Origin: Bradyrhizobium sp. AZCC 1610
Lineage (GTDB): Bacteria > Pseudomonadota > Alphaproteobacteria > Rhizobiales > Xanthobacteraceae
Length of the DNA: 64,000 nt
Assembly: GCF_036924515.1 (NCBI RefSeq)
Contig: NZ_JAZHRR010000001.1
Coordinates: 6,853,001 to 6,917,000 of the forward strand
Direction: 5' to 3'
A program made the position numbers and the translations under genes. The notes beneath the pieces are model-generated. The model did not search any database. It worked only from the letters and a program-made list of their open reading frames with translations, and was not told the origin of the DNA. Numbering within the stretch: position 1 is the first letter of the stretch; each line of letters opens with the position of its first letter. Below, piece after piece: positions 57,013 to 64,000 of this stretch.

Positions 57013-57112
57013 GGTTGCTCTCCAAATTCAGAAGTCTGGCTGAAACGTTCTTCTTCGCTCATTTCAGCCACGTGGTGTGGCGCACGGCCCATGTTCAGTG
57101 GTTGAGCGCTGC

Positions 57113-57583
57113 TTATGATTTGAGAGTTGTCTCAAGCCGGACATAGCTCGCTTCCATTCCGTGCTCCATGCCGGTCGACAGCATGGCGGCCCGCGTCGCG
57201 GCATCGGGCAAGGTCATCCGCATGGTCATCAATGTACCGGTCCCGTCCGGCGCGAAGGTCGTTTCGACATGGTTGTCCGGCGTCGCATCGGGCATGTGCA
57301 TCCGCTCGACATGAACGAGCCGGCTGAATGGCACCAGTTCGAGATACTCGCCAGTCAAATAGAATCCGCCGCCTTCGCCGTTCGTCCACTCGTACCGGAT
57401 CTTGCCGCCCGGTCGCGCCTCGTTGATGCAAACCGGCATCGTCCAGCCCTCCGGACCGAGCAGCCACTTCTGGATCAGCGCCGGCTCGGTGTGCGCGCGA
57501 TACATCGCCTCCGGCGTGGCGGCGAAGTGCCTGGTAACAACGACGTGGGTGTCGCCTTCGGTCTTAAGCGTCAACTTGCTCAT
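57113..57583 (-). CDS. SRPBCC (AHSA1-like) family protein
   Basis: 156 residues with the START-like helix-grip fold, as in VVVTRHFAATPEAMYRAHTEPALIQKWLLGPEGW and GGGFYLTGEYLELVPFSRLVHVERM and HGMEASYVRLETTL. Such proteins often sit beside ArsR-type regulators and bind hydrophobic ligands. The start gives MSKLTLKTEGD; a longer frame overlaps arsR and is unrelated. Eleven bases separate it from arsR. Confidence 0.9.
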   Translation of the reverse strand: MSKLTLKTEGDTHVVVTRHFAATPEAMYRAHTEPALIQKWLLGPEGWTMPVCINEARPGGKIRYEWTNGEGGGFYLTGEYLELVPFSRLVHVERMHMPDATPDNHVETTFAPDGTGTLMTMRMTLPDAATRAAMLSTGMEHGMEASYVRLETTLKS

Positions 57584-57594
57584 CGGACTGCCTT

Positions 57595-57918
57595 TCACTC
57601 TTCGGTTTTCATGGCGGCCAGAACGTCGTCCAACCGGTTGTAGTTCGCGGCCAGGGCTCGCCGGAGCATCGCAAGCCATTGGTCGATCTCGTTGACGGCT
57701 GCCGGCGCCAGCCGGCACGGCCGCTTCGTGCCTTCGACACGCCGGAGGATGAGACCTGCGCCTTCGAGCACCTTGAGGTGTCGGGAGATGGCGGGCTGCG
57801 TCATCTCGAACGGCTCCGCCAGCTCCATGACGGTAGCTTCGCCCAGCGCGAGACGCGCCAGGATCGCCCGGCGTGTCGGGTCGGCCAGCGCGGAAAAAGC
57901 GGCATCGAGGCTCGGCAT
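57595..57918 (-). CDS. ArsR-family winged-helix regulator
   Basis: 107 residues starting MPSLDAAFSALADPTRRAIL. Recognition helix region MTQPAISRHLKVLEGAGLILRRVEGTKRP is clear. No cysteine metal-binding motif (ELCVCDL type) is present, so it is probably not metal-sensing. A TTG four codons earlier is in frame but the ATG is preferred. The paired TTATATAAC boxes just upstream are a likely operator. It heads an operon with SRPBCC and GyrI-like genes. Confidence 0.9.
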   Translation of the reverse strand: MPSLDAAFSALADPTRRAILARLALGEATVMELAEPFEMTQPAISRHLKVLEGAGLILRRVEGTKRPCRLAPAAVNEIDQWLAMLRRALAANYNRLDDVLAAMKTEE

Positions 57919-57934
57919 CGTATATCTCAAATCG

Positions 57935-57960
57935 GTTATATAACTAATTTATTATATAAC
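57935..57960. promoter_or_regulatory. Candidate ArsR operator
   Basis: Two palindromes GTTATATAAC (57935-57944) and ATTATATAAC (57951-57960), six bases apart, lie 16 bp upstream of the arsR start. The AT-rich block stands out in a GC-rich genome and fits an ArsR dimer site with autorepression. Confidence 0.6.
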
Positions 57961-57986
57961 CAGATAGCGATTGTCAACCGAGGTAA

Positions 57987-58799
57987 TTACCTTGCCGCCG
58001 CGACGATGCGCCTCGCCCCTTCGAGTGCGCGCCGGGCCCGCGCCTCAGCACCCACCGTCCGCGCGAGCGTCGCGGTCGGCACCTCGATGCTGATTGCGAT
58101 ATCCGGCGGCATGGCTCGCATCAGCGAAACGAGATCGAGGCCGCCCTCTCCGGGAAACATCCGCTCGTTGCGAGCGGCGTGTATCATTTCCTCTGGTGTC
58201 GCCGGCCGTTCGGCCGGGGCGTCGCATAATTGCCAATAGTGAAGCCTGCCGGCGGGGATCGTTGCGATGTCGCCGACCGGGCTTTGCGACCGGTCGAAAT
58301 GCAGGGCATCCACGAGAACCCCGGCATTTGCTTGCGCAACCCGTTCGACAATTCGTTTGGCAGTCTCAAGATCGGGCACGCTCGTCCACGGCATGAACTC
58401 GAGATCCGCGGTCAATCCGTGGGGCCCAGCAGCCTCGCAAAATCCGGCAAAGCGATCCGCAAACCGGTCCAGGTCGGGATCGTATGCCGCGACCAGAACA
58501 TGCCTGGCGCGGAGGCGCGCTCCGGCCTCGAAGAACGCCGAGAACGCCGCGATTTCCGTTTCCGGCCGGATGGCAACCACTTCCAGGTCCGCAACGGTCA
58601 CACCAGTCGCGGCCAGCCGCGCGATGGTTTCCCTCAAAGCCGCGTCATCTTCCATCAGCGGATAGGCAACGCCTCCGGGCATCGCAGGCAGAAGACGGAG
58701 TCCGACGTGGTCGTAGCCGCAGGCGGCGGCGACGTCGATCAATTCGGGTGGTGCAAGTTCGAGCGCGGTAAGCGCGGCAAGCGAAAACGACGGCATCAT
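57987..58799 (-). CDS. TIM-barrel sugar-phosphate isomerase/epimerase-like protein (AP-endonuclease 2 fold)
   Basis: 270 residues of the xylose-isomerase-like TIM-barrel superfamily (IolE/Hyi type). Metal-ligand-type acidic residues lie in LTADLEFMPWTSV, VLVDALHFDRS, LHYWQLCDAP and the terminal ISIEVPT. It overlaps the FAD oxidoreductase stop by four bases (ATGA), so they are translationally coupled. The nearby 3-dehydroshikimate dehydratase has the same fold at its N-terminus, so an isomerase or dehydratase role on a cyclic polyol or shikimate-type compound is reasonable, but unproven. Confidence 0.8.
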   Translation of the reverse strand: MMPSFSLAALTALELAPPELIDVAAACGYDHVGLRLLPAMPGGVAYPLMEDDAALRETIARLAATGVTVADLEVVAIRPETEIAAFSAFFEAGARLRARHVLVAAYDPDLDRFADRFAGFCEAAGPHGLTADLEFMPWTSVPDLETAKRIVERVAQANAGVLVDALHFDRSQSPVGDIATIPAGRLHYWQLCDAPAERPATPEEMIHAARNERMFPGEGGLDLVSLMRAMPPDIAISIEVPTATLARTVGAEARARRALEGARRIVAAAR

Positions 58800-60514
58800 T
58801 CGAAACCCACGCGCCGAGCCGCATCCGACGCCGCGAGATAGGCGAACGCGATAGCCGGTCCGAGCGTGATCCCCGGTCCGGGGTAGGTTCCGCCCATGAT
58901 CGACTGCATTTCATTTCCGCAAGCGTAGAGGCCGGCAATCGGCTGATTGCCGGCATCGAGAACGCGGGCAACCTCGTCCGTTACAAGGCCCGCCGACGCG
59001 CCGATATCGGAAGGATAAAGCCGGACCGCGTAGAAGGGAGCCGTCGCAATGCGGCCAAGGTTGGGATTGGCCCCGCCCGCAGACGCATCGCCGTTGTGAT
59101 TTTGATACACAGTGCTTCCCCTGCCAAATTCGGGATCACGACCAGTTTGCGCATACAGGTTCATCCTGTCGACCGTCTCGCGCAATTGACCGGGATCGAT
59201 GTTCAATCGTAGCGCAAGCTGCTCGATGGTGTCGGCGGCGGCGAGATAGCCGTCGGCGACAGCAGCGCTGGCGCCCCAGCCACCAGGCCGCACCATGCCA
59301 AGACCATACTTCCGGACTGAAGCCGCATCCGCGATCAGAAACGCCGGGATGGCCGATTTTCCCTTCGCCAGCATCTCCAACGCAAACTGGTGATAGGAGA
59401 TCGCTTCGTTGACGAAACGACGCCCGTTGCTGTCGACAACCACCGTCCCTGGTTTGGCACGGTCGAGCACGAAGTGCGGAAAGACCGCTTGTGATCCGTC
59501 ACGCCGCCGCCGGATCGATGCGGGCGCCCAGAATGCAGGGCTGACGTCGCGCTCGCTGAGGCGCGCACCGATCTCAAGGGCCTTGTCCTGCGCATCGCCG
59601 CTCGAGCCCGGCGCAACGGACGACCAGCCGGCTTCAGTTCCAAGCGCGGCGAGACGCCGCCCGGCATGAAGGTTGAACCCGCCTCCCGCCAGAATCAGCG
59701 CGCCGTTGACGCCGATCTCGCGCGATACTCCCCCCGAGGTTAAACTCGCGGCCGTAACGGGACCGTCGGGTTCCCGGATGATCTTCGCGAGCGATGCACC
59801 GGTGAGGATATCCACGTCCTGACGCATCAAAGAATACAGAAGCCGGCCGACCAGCGCATTACCCATCACGAGCCGCGTGCCCCTGCCATGGCTCGCTTTG
59901 TCGCGTGCGTAACGCGCAACGAGGCGTACGGAATGCAGCAATGATCCGATCGATTTCGTCGACGACAGCAGGTGACCGATGTCGGTCCTGTCGACCATCA
60001 TCCCGCCAAGCAGCGTGAACTCCGGCAATGGTGGACGAATCAGCTCGAACGCCTCGCCAAGCAACCGCCCGTCGAACGGTAACGGCTCCAGCGCGCGCCC
60101 GGCGAGCGCCGCGCCCTCAAGCTCCGAGCGATAGTCGGGATGACGAGCATAGGCCCGCAATTTCACTTCGGAATGATTTTCCAGAACCTCGATTGCCGCC
60201 GGACCAGCCTTCAGGAAGGCTGCGCGCAGCGCAACGTCGGCATGGTTTCCAACGATCTGCTGCAGGTACTTTTCGACGTTCGCCGGGCTATCGGTCGCAC
60301 CGAGCGCCGACGCGTGGCGCGTATTGGATATCCAGATCGATCCAGCCGATAGTGCGGAGGTACCGCCAACAAATCCGGTCTTCTCGACCAGCAGCGTTTT
60401 CGCGCCTCGAATGGCGGAAAAAAGCGCAGCCGACATGCCGGCGGCTCCGGCGCCGATCACGACGACGTCGTAACCGGGCGAGACCTCGGATAATCCACGG
60501 CGGCGCAAGGACAA
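58796..60514 (-). CDS. FAD-dependent 3-ketosteroid-dehydrogenase-like oxidoreductase
   Basis: 572 residues. N-terminal FAD-binding Rossmann motif VVIGAGAAGMSAALFSAIRG followed by EKTGFVGGTSALSAGSIW. C-terminal signature GGTYPGPGITLGPAIAFAY keeps the Tyr-Pro-Gly catalytic loop of ketosteroid Delta1-dehydrogenases. Also SYHQF resembles the second catalytic Tyr region. No steroid-degradation genes are nearby; location with an esterase and a dehydroshikimate dehydratase suggests a dehydrogenase acting on a cyclohexane or cyclohexene ring, as for quinate- or shikimate-like compounds. That is inference. Confidence 0.85.
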   Translation of the reverse strand: MSLRRRGLSEVSPGYDVVVIGAGAAGMSAALFSAIRGAKTLLVEKTGFVGGTSALSAGSIWISNTRHASALGATDSPANVEKYLQQIVGNHADVALRAAFLKAGPAAIEVLENHSEVKLRAYARHPDYRSELEGAALAGRALEPLPFDGRLLGEAFELIRPPLPEFTLLGGMMVDRTDIGHLLSSTKSIGSLLHSVRLVARYARDKASHGRGTRLVMGNALVGRLLYSLMRQDVDILTGASLAKIIREPDGPVTAASLTSGGVSREIGVNGALILAGGGFNLHAGRRLAALGTEAGWSSVAPGSSGDAQDKALEIGARLSERDVSPAFWAPASIRRRRDGSQAVFPHFVLDRAKPGTVVVDSNGRRFVNEAISYHQFALEMLAKGKSAIPAFLIADAASVRKYGLGMVRPGGWGASAAVADGYLAAADTIEQLALRLNIDPGQLRETVDRMNLYAQTGRDPEFGRGSTVYQNHNGDASAGGANPNLGRIATAPFYAVRLYPSDIGASAGLVTDEVARVLDAGNQPIAGLYACGNEMQSIMGGTYPGPGITLGPAIAFAYLAASDAARRVGFE

Positions 60515-62344
60515 CTACCGGCAGCTATAGCTTGCCGCCTGCTTTGCATCCCCATTGCCGTTCCACGTCGTCCGCAGCGGATAGACGCAGACGGGATAGC
60601 TGACGCTGTTGTCGCGCGACGTCAGCAGGATTTCGCCCGGTGCCGCACCTTTCTCGACCCAATCCACCAGTGCGGTGAAGAACTGGTCCTGCTCGCGCGT
60701 CGGCGTCTGGTTGGCGTTACCGGGCAGTTTCGGCAGCGGCACGGCGTCGTTCTTGCTGCCAACCGTGTAGGCCCGGCCTTGCGAGGAGTGCGCCGAACCC
60801 GGCAGGAGATACATCCGCATGAACTTCTGCACCTCGGCGTGTCCGCCCATCGCCGCCACCACGCGCTCGTGATAGTTGATGTTGCCGGCGGGCGGGATCG
60901 CGTCATCGACGAGCCCGCTGTAGACGATAACCTTGCGGCCGAGATCGCGCAGCTTCCCTAGGTCCGCCTTGTCCGTGATGAGGTCGCTGAACAGCGTCGG
61001 CTGCAATGCGACGCCCTTGTTCACGGCGTCGGCGAGCCCGGCGTAATCCAGCTCACGCCATTTGTTGCGCACGTCAGACGAAACGTTCGTAATCGGATCG
61101 CCCGATGCCGTGCTGGCGTCGGGGGCATAGCTGACGTCCTGCAGCGCCAGCGCGACACCGAGGGAAGCGGCCTTCGTGATCTGATTGCCGATGGCGGTGC
61201 CCTTGGTGAAGGTCCACCAGAGCTGGTTCTTGCCGAGCGACTTGCCGGATCGCGCATCGGCGCTTTGCGCGGCGTCAAAGCTTCCATCGCTGGTGGCGCC
61301 GTACCAGATCCGATTCAGCGCATTCGCCTCCTTCAAATTCATGCAGGTTGCCGCGTCGTTATTCCTGCCGGACACGCCTTCGCCGACCACGCCTGCACAC
61401 AATATGTCGGCATCGCGCGCCGGATTGTAATCGCAGGTGAAGGGATCAAGCAGGAAACCAAGACCCGCTTTGTCACAGACGGCGACCGCGCGCTTGCTGG
61501 CGGCAGCGACCCTGGTAGCGAAGGCTGCAGCCTCCGGCTTGTTCGCCGCGGTGAAGCCGAGTTCGGTCTGCATCACGATCTGCGGATAGAGTCCCGCCGT
61601 GCCGAACTTCGCGATGTTTAACGCCGGCTGGGCGATCATGTAGCCGTCGTAGAGCTCCGGATACTCCTGGGCAATCTTCATGCCCTGCCGGCCGCCCTGC
61701 GAATGGCCGTCATAGTAGGTGTATGTAGGCGCCTTGCCGTAATAGAGGCTGACCAGCGCCTTGGTCTTGACGGCCTGCTCCACCATGGCCCGCACGGAAA
61801 AGTCGCGAAGCGATTCCACGTTGACCTTGCCATCGGACAGAAATGCGAACGAGCCATCCTGATACCAGGGCTGGCCCGCATCCGTCGTGCCCGAGGCATA
61901 GCCGATGTTGGCGTTGACGATGGCCGGCACCTTGCTGCCGATCTTGTCCGCATAGCGATGGCCGCCACCGACCCATCCGCCGCCGCCATAGTTGCGGATG
62001 CGCTCGTTCCAGTTGACGTGCGTCGGCAGCCAGACCTCGATGCCGATACCTTCCGAATAGGAGCGCGCAGTCTTGTCCTTTTCCGCCGTGGCGCCGGGGC
62101 CGACCAGCAGCTTCACGAGGCAAAGGTCGGCCGCTGCCGTCACCGGCTGCGGCGCGTCGGGCGCCTTCAGCTCCTCGCCCTTCTTCACCAGCCGAACCGC
62201 GACGACCTTTGTGTCGGCGTCAGGACGAAAGGCCGTCTTGATGCCGTCATCGCAAGGAAGCGTATCGGCCAGCGCCGGCGTCAGATAGCCGCAGGCCGCA
62301 AGCAGCAATGCCGCGCGAATACCCTTCCCGTTCATGATCGACAT
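60515..62344 (-). CDS. Tannase/feruloyl esterase-family exported hydrolase
   Basis: 609 residues, signal peptide to about residue 26 (LTPALAD). Alpha/beta-hydrolase core with nucleophile S215 in YYDGHSQGGRQ, acid D480 in SGLVDDAIPP and histidine H519 in LLPGSAHSSQ. The family usually has CS and HC pairs that form a disulfide joining the Ser and His loops; here both are replaced (HS and HS). Likely cleaves plant esters of hydroxycinnamic or gallic acid. It has a good GGGGAG ribosome site. Confidence 0.85.
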   Translation of the reverse strand: MSIMNGKGIRAALLLAACGYLTPALADTLPCDDGIKTAFRPDADTKVVAVRLVKKGEELKAPDAPQPVTAAADLCLVKLLVGPGATAEKDKTARSYSEGIGIEVWLPTHVNWNERIRNYGGGGWVGGGHRYADKIGSKVPAIVNANIGYASGTTDAGQPWYQDGSFAFLSDGKVNVESLRDFSVRAMVEQAVKTKALVSLYYGKAPTYTYYDGHSQGGRQGMKIAQEYPELYDGYMIAQPALNIAKFGTAGLYPQIVMQTELGFTAANKPEAAAFATRVAAASKRAVAVCDKAGLGFLLDPFTCDYNPARDADILCAGVVGEGVSGRNNDAATCMNLKEANALNRIWYGATSDGSFDAAQSADARSGKSLGKNQLWWTFTKGTAIGNQITKAASLGVALALQDVSYAPDASTASGDPITNVSSDVRNKWRELDYAGLADAVNKGVALQPTLFSDLITDKADLGKLRDLGRKVIVYSGLVDDAIPPAGNINYHERVVAAMGGHAEVQKFMRMYLLPGSAHSSQGRAYTVGSKNDAVPLPKLPGNANQTPTREQDQFFTALVDWVEKGAAPGEILLTSRDNSVSYPVCVYPLRTTWNGNGDAKQAASYSCR

Positions 62345-62387
62345 CGTCTCGCTCCCCTTTCAGTCTTCTTGTTGCTATTCTGATTAG

Positions 62388-64000
62388 TCACGCCTTGGGC
62401 ATGGTCAGCGGCCGCGATTCCCGGGTCTGGGCCGCGAGCCTGATCGCGGCGTTGGCGGCGCCGAAGCCGTGATAGTCACGCCGCTCGACGATCTCGAAGA
62501 AAAACCGCTCGTCGAAGGCGTGGGTGTAGACCTGGAAGAATTCGCCATCGCCTTCGCGGTCGTAGAGAATTTGGTTGTCGCGAAGCGCTGTCATGGTCGC
62601 GGCGTCGAGGCCGTATTTGGCTTCGATGTCGTCGTAATAATTATCGGGAATCTTCAGGAAGTCCGCACCGCGCGAGCGCATGTCGGCGACCGCGGCGAAG
62701 ATATCGCGACAGGAGAACGCGACGTGCTGGACGCCGGAACCGAAGAATTCGTGGATGAAGCGGGCTGACAGCGTTCGGGTGGCGGACGAACCGTTGAGCA
62801 CCACGCGCAGGCCTTGATTGCCATTGATCAGCGCCTGGCTCTGCACCAGCCCGACCGGGTCCGCGATCTCCATCTGCGGCAGGCGTTCCAGATCGAGAAT
62901 GCCGGTGTAGAACAACAGCCACGACAGCATCTCATCATACGGCATCGACTGCGAGATGTGATCGACGGCATCGAGCCTATCGGTAGCCGCGTCGCTACGC
63001 AGCGGCTCGAAATCGAGGTCCCAGTTCTTGCCGGCCTCTTCCAGGAAATATAGCAGGCTACCGCCGACGCCGCGGATCGCTGGAATCTCGAGCTCGCCCG
63101 GCCCGACCGGCTGGTAGAAAGTCCGCGCCTGCAACGCTTCCGCGCGCGCCATGGTGCTAGCGGCGTCATCGACATCAACGGCGATGGCGCAGACGCCGGG
63201 GCCATGGGCGACAAAATGCGAATGCGCAAAACCATCAGGCTCGCAATTGATCACGAGGTCAATATGGCCCTGCGACCAGCGTTCGACGTCCTTGCTGCGG
63301 TGAGCGCCGGTCTTGCGAAAGCCGAGCTGGCTAAACAGCGCCGCGAGGTCGCGGGCCTTTTCCTCGCTCATAGCGAATTCGATGAAGCCGACGCCGCGGC
63401 TGCGCGCCTTCGGTTGCAGCGGCATGGCAGGCGCGCCCGACGCCGCGCCGCGGACGTCATCCTCGAGCAGGATGAGGGAGCGCAGCCCGTCGGTCGCGGT
63501 GCGGACCGCCGAGCCGGCGCGAAACTGGTCATTGAATATCTCCAGCGACAGCGGGCCCGCATAGCCGGTAGCGAGCACGTCTTTCACGAACTGCGCGACC
63601 GGCAGGTCGCCCTGGCCCGGGAAGCAGCGGAAGTGCCGGCTCCAGGACAAGACGTCGAGGCCGAGTTTCGGCGCGTCGGCCAGTTGCACCAGAAAGATCT
63701 TGTCGGCGGGGATCGATTGAATCGGCAACGTGGGAAACGACGGCGCCAGCGCATGAAAACTGTCGAGAATGATGCCGATCGACTTGTGGTTGGCGCGCCG
63801 CACGATCTCCCAGGCGTCGCGGTAATCGTTGACGTGAAGCCCCCAGGCGAGCGCCTCATAGCCGACGCGCAAGCCCCGCGCGGCGGCCCGCTCACCCAGT
63901 TCGCGGAAATCAGCGGCCGCGCGGTCGATGCCCCCGAGCGAGGCCGGCGAGATGTTGCTGCAGATCAGCATCAGATCGGCCTGCAATTCCTGCATCAGGT
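62388..64000 (-). CDS. quiC: 3-dehydroshikimate dehydratase (QuiC-type; TIM barrel fused to an HPPD-like domain), N-terminus beyond the window
   Basis: At least 535 residues are visible; the start lies beyond position 64000, as the first strands of the TIM barrel (about 100 residues) are missing. The N-terminal barrel contains GYEALAWGLHVNDYRDAWEIV, GIILDSFHALA and LSLEIFNDQF with metal-binding acids. The C-terminal half has two vicinal-oxygen-chelate (HPPD-like) units with HVAFSCRDIF and FFEIVERRDYHGFG. This fusion converts 3-dehydroshikimate to protocatechuate in quinate catabolism in Pseudomonas-type QuiC. It is the most upstream gene of the leftward block. Confidence 0.85.
   Translation of the reverse strand, partial: LMQELQADLMLICSNISPASLGGIDRAAADFRELGERAAARGLRVGYEALAWGLHVNDYRDAWEIVRRANHKSIGIILDSFHALAPSFPTLPIQSIPADKIFLVQLADAPKLGLDVLSWSRHFRCFPGQGDLPVAQFVKDVLATGYAGPLSLEIFNDQFRAGSAVRTATDGLRSLILLEDDVRGAASGAPAMPLQPKARSRGVGFIEFAMSEEKARDLAALFSQLGFRKTGAHRSKDVERWSQGHIDLVINCEPDGFAHSHFVAHGPGVCAIAVDVDDAASTMARAEALQARTFYQPVGPGELEIPAIRGVGGSLLYFLEEAGKNWDLDFEPLRSDAATDRLDAVDHISQSMPYDEMLSWLLFYTGILDLERLPQMEIADPVGLVQSQALINGNQGLRVVLNGSSATRTLSARFIHEFFGSGVQHVAFSCRDIFAAVADMRSRGADFLKIPDNYYDDIEAKYGLDAATMTALRDNQILYDREGDGEFFQVYTHAFDERFFFEIVERRDYHGFGAANAAIRLAAQTRESRPLTMPKA

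Noticed and set aside
57595..57918. ArsR gene as an arsenic-resistance regulator
   Set aside because: No ELCVCDL-type cysteine motif and no arsB/arsC genes nearby.

Overview
The window is GC-rich, gene-dense chromosomal DNA from an alphaproteobacterium of the Rhizobiales, most likely Bradyrhizobium or a close relative. The reasons are the protein families (DUF4167, DUF1178, the PhaR/PhaA/PhaB block, aroK-aroB next to a CNNM/CorC-type gene, lysC-ptsP-prfA-prmC in a row) and the palindromic intergenic repeats typical of that group. This assignment is inference from family resemblance; no 16S or other marker RNA gene is present and I saw no tRNA.

Layout. Positions 1-14 kb hold core genes: a CNNM/CBS-domain protein with a frameshift, aroB-aroK, a 48-residue membrane protein, xerD, accA, a lipoprotein L,D-transpeptidase, secA, a parvulin isomerase, argJ and a MutT-type Nudix enzyme. 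From 14-26 kb come a BioC/NDUFAF5-like methyltransferase, comF, grxC, a nitrilase-like amidase with DUF1178, an EamA transporter, ubiG, a PH-domain membrane protein, lysC, ptsP, prfA and prmC. From 26-35.7 kb come DUF4167, a methyltransferase, gloB with a cupin, a flavin reductase, an EamA transporter, one intact IS4-family insertion sequence, and the polyhydroxyalkanoate genes phaB, phaA and divergent phaR. From 35.7-44.8 kb come a degenerate-GGDEF/EAL protein, rpmF, mtgA, ispA-like, DUF1345, a caspase-domain protein and small enzymes.

From 44.9-57 kb the content is more accessory: a Na+/H+ antiporter, a Rieske oxygenase beside a TauD-type dioxygenase, ispG, sseA, a Zur-type regulator followed by an EamA transporter, a MarR-EmrA-EmrB efflux operon, and an ArsR-SRPBCC-GyrI operon. 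From 58-64 kb all genes read leftward: a TIM-barrel isomerase, a ketosteroid-dehydrogenase-like flavoprotein, an exported tannase/feruloyl-esterase-family hydrolase and a truncated 3-dehydroshikimate dehydratase. Together these look like a pathway feeding plant-derived quinate/shikimate-type esters to protocatechuate. This is the best candidate for an under-described system here.

Non-coding features. At least five types of palindromic repeat lie between genes. One is interrupted by the IS element (15-bp perfect terminal repeats, 11-bp target duplication) and another by a small MITE-like inverted-repeat element. Two regulatory sites are convincing by sequence: paired TTATATAAC boxes upstream of arsR and paired CAAGCTTAT boxes upstream of marR. 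No CRISPR array, prophage or replication origin was seen.
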